Origin: Leucobacter sp. OH1287
Lineage (GTDB): Bacteria > Actinomycetota > Actinomycetes > Actinomycetales > Microbacteriaceae
Direction of reading: 5' to 3'
Assembly (NCBI RefSeq): GCF_003859945.1
Contig: NZ_RQYM01000004.1
Location: 62,001-126,000, forward strand
Length of the DNA stretch: 64,000 nucleotides
Shown: positions 63,752 to 64,000 of the stretch, in pieces
Layout: every line of letters starts with the position of its first letter
Numbering within the stretch: position 1 is the first letter of the stretch
Program-made: the position numbers and the translations under genes
Notes under the pieces: generated by a model
What the model saw: the letters and a program-made list of their open reading frames with translations, nothing else
Told to the model about the DNA's origin: nothing
Databases searched by the model: none

Positions 63752-64000
63752 TTAGCGCAGGAACGCTCGCCTGTACAGGTCAAGCGACAGATCATCATCT
63801 GAGGCTGGGAGTTGCAACCCGTATTTGATGCTCAGAATCCTGTTGATAGCCTTGTATGTCTTCTCAAACGCATCGGGGTCACCTGTCGATAGCTCATAGA
63901 CCTTTCTCGCACTGATAACCCTGATGTTTTCTTCTTTAGCTCGGTTTGAGACCTTCCACGGCACATCGTCCTCAATTACCTTCTGTATGACCTCAATCAG
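63752..64000 (-). CDS. unknown protein, C-terminal 82 residues (start beyond window)
   Basis: An open frame on the minus strand enters at base 64000 and stops with TAA at 63752. Its 82 visible residues include VPWKVSNRAKEENIRVISAR and end with DDLSLDLYRRAFLR. Composition is clearly lower in GC than its neighbours, and it is convergent with the esterase gene. I do not recognise the family. The AT-richer base use suggests a transferred gene, perhaps the end of a restriction or defence protein, but this is a guess. A GTG in frame at 63964 is probably internal. Confidence 0.55.
   Translation of the reverse strand: MIEVIQKVIEDDVPWKVSNRAKEENIRVISARKVYELSTGDPDAFEKTYKAINRILSIKYGLQLPASDDDLSLDLYRRAFLR

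Noticed and set aside
63752-64000. Restriction endonuclease specific for GGATCC
   Set aside because: Tempting given the GGATCC excess, but the fragment has no recognisable nuclease motif and the link would be speculation.

Overview
The window looks like a high-GC (about 60%) Gram-positive chromosome, Actinomycetota, probably order Micrococcales. This rests on four things: the order aspartate aminotransferase - tRNA-Trp - secE - nusG - rplK - rplA; a dnaK-grpE-dnaJ-hspR operon with HAIR operators; a PP2C/FHA pair; and frequent GTG/TTG starts. No phage, CRISPR array or insertion sequence is visible. Species was not determined.

Layout. 1-9820: surface glycan locus. It holds a glycosyltransferase (cut by the window edge), an ABC flippase-type half transporter, a sugar aminotransferase, a large membrane protein, a sugar dehydrogenase, an LpxA-like acyltransferase and a Wzm/Wzt (TagGH) exporter. 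9817-21684: housekeeping genes purE/purK, PP2C phosphatase, FHA protein, rplA, rplK, nusG, secE, tRNA-Trp, two aminotransferases, maf and an RNA methyltransferase. 21685-27964: the iron importer efeUOB, and on the other strand a CopD-CtaG fusion. 28008-31256: a 1082-residue kinase/aminotransferase fusion. 31320-35523: HspR-controlled chaperone operon. 35618-39535: HrtBA-like heme exporter divergent from a two-component system, the arrangement of the corynebacterial ChrSA heme-stress locus. 39568-44608: a tight six-gene operon with a Ycf46-like AAA+ ATPase, DUF1257 (Ycf35-like) and DUF2997 proteins, a radical-SAM protein and two membrane proteins of unknown role. 44753-46493: an AT-richer AlbA_2 gene between two palindromic direct repeats. 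46590-47915: PIF1-like helicase. 47912-63718: iron/heme acquisition island. 63752-64000: end of an AT-richer unknown gene.

How the parts fit. Iron and heme dominate the right two thirds. EfeUOB takes up free iron, and its DyP peroxidase can act on heme. HrtBA with its sensor kinase would relieve heme toxicity. A heme oxygenase carrying a DUF2470 domain and a His-rich linker would release iron from heme. Divergent from it, behind a promoter overlapped by a DtxR/IdeR-like box, lie a binding lipoprotein, three large surface proteins built from shared modules, two FecCD permeases, an ATPase, a lytic transglycosylase and a Fes-like siderophore esterase. Two permeases plus an esterase point to a siderophore importer, whereas the heme oxygenase points to heme, so the ligand is open.

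Best candidates for something undescribed are the Ycf35/Ycf46/DUF2997/radical-SAM operon, the three-protein surface relay, the repeat-bounded AlbA_2 unit, an 11-base motif shared by the efeU and heme-oxygenase promoters, and a window-wide excess of the palindrome GGATCC.
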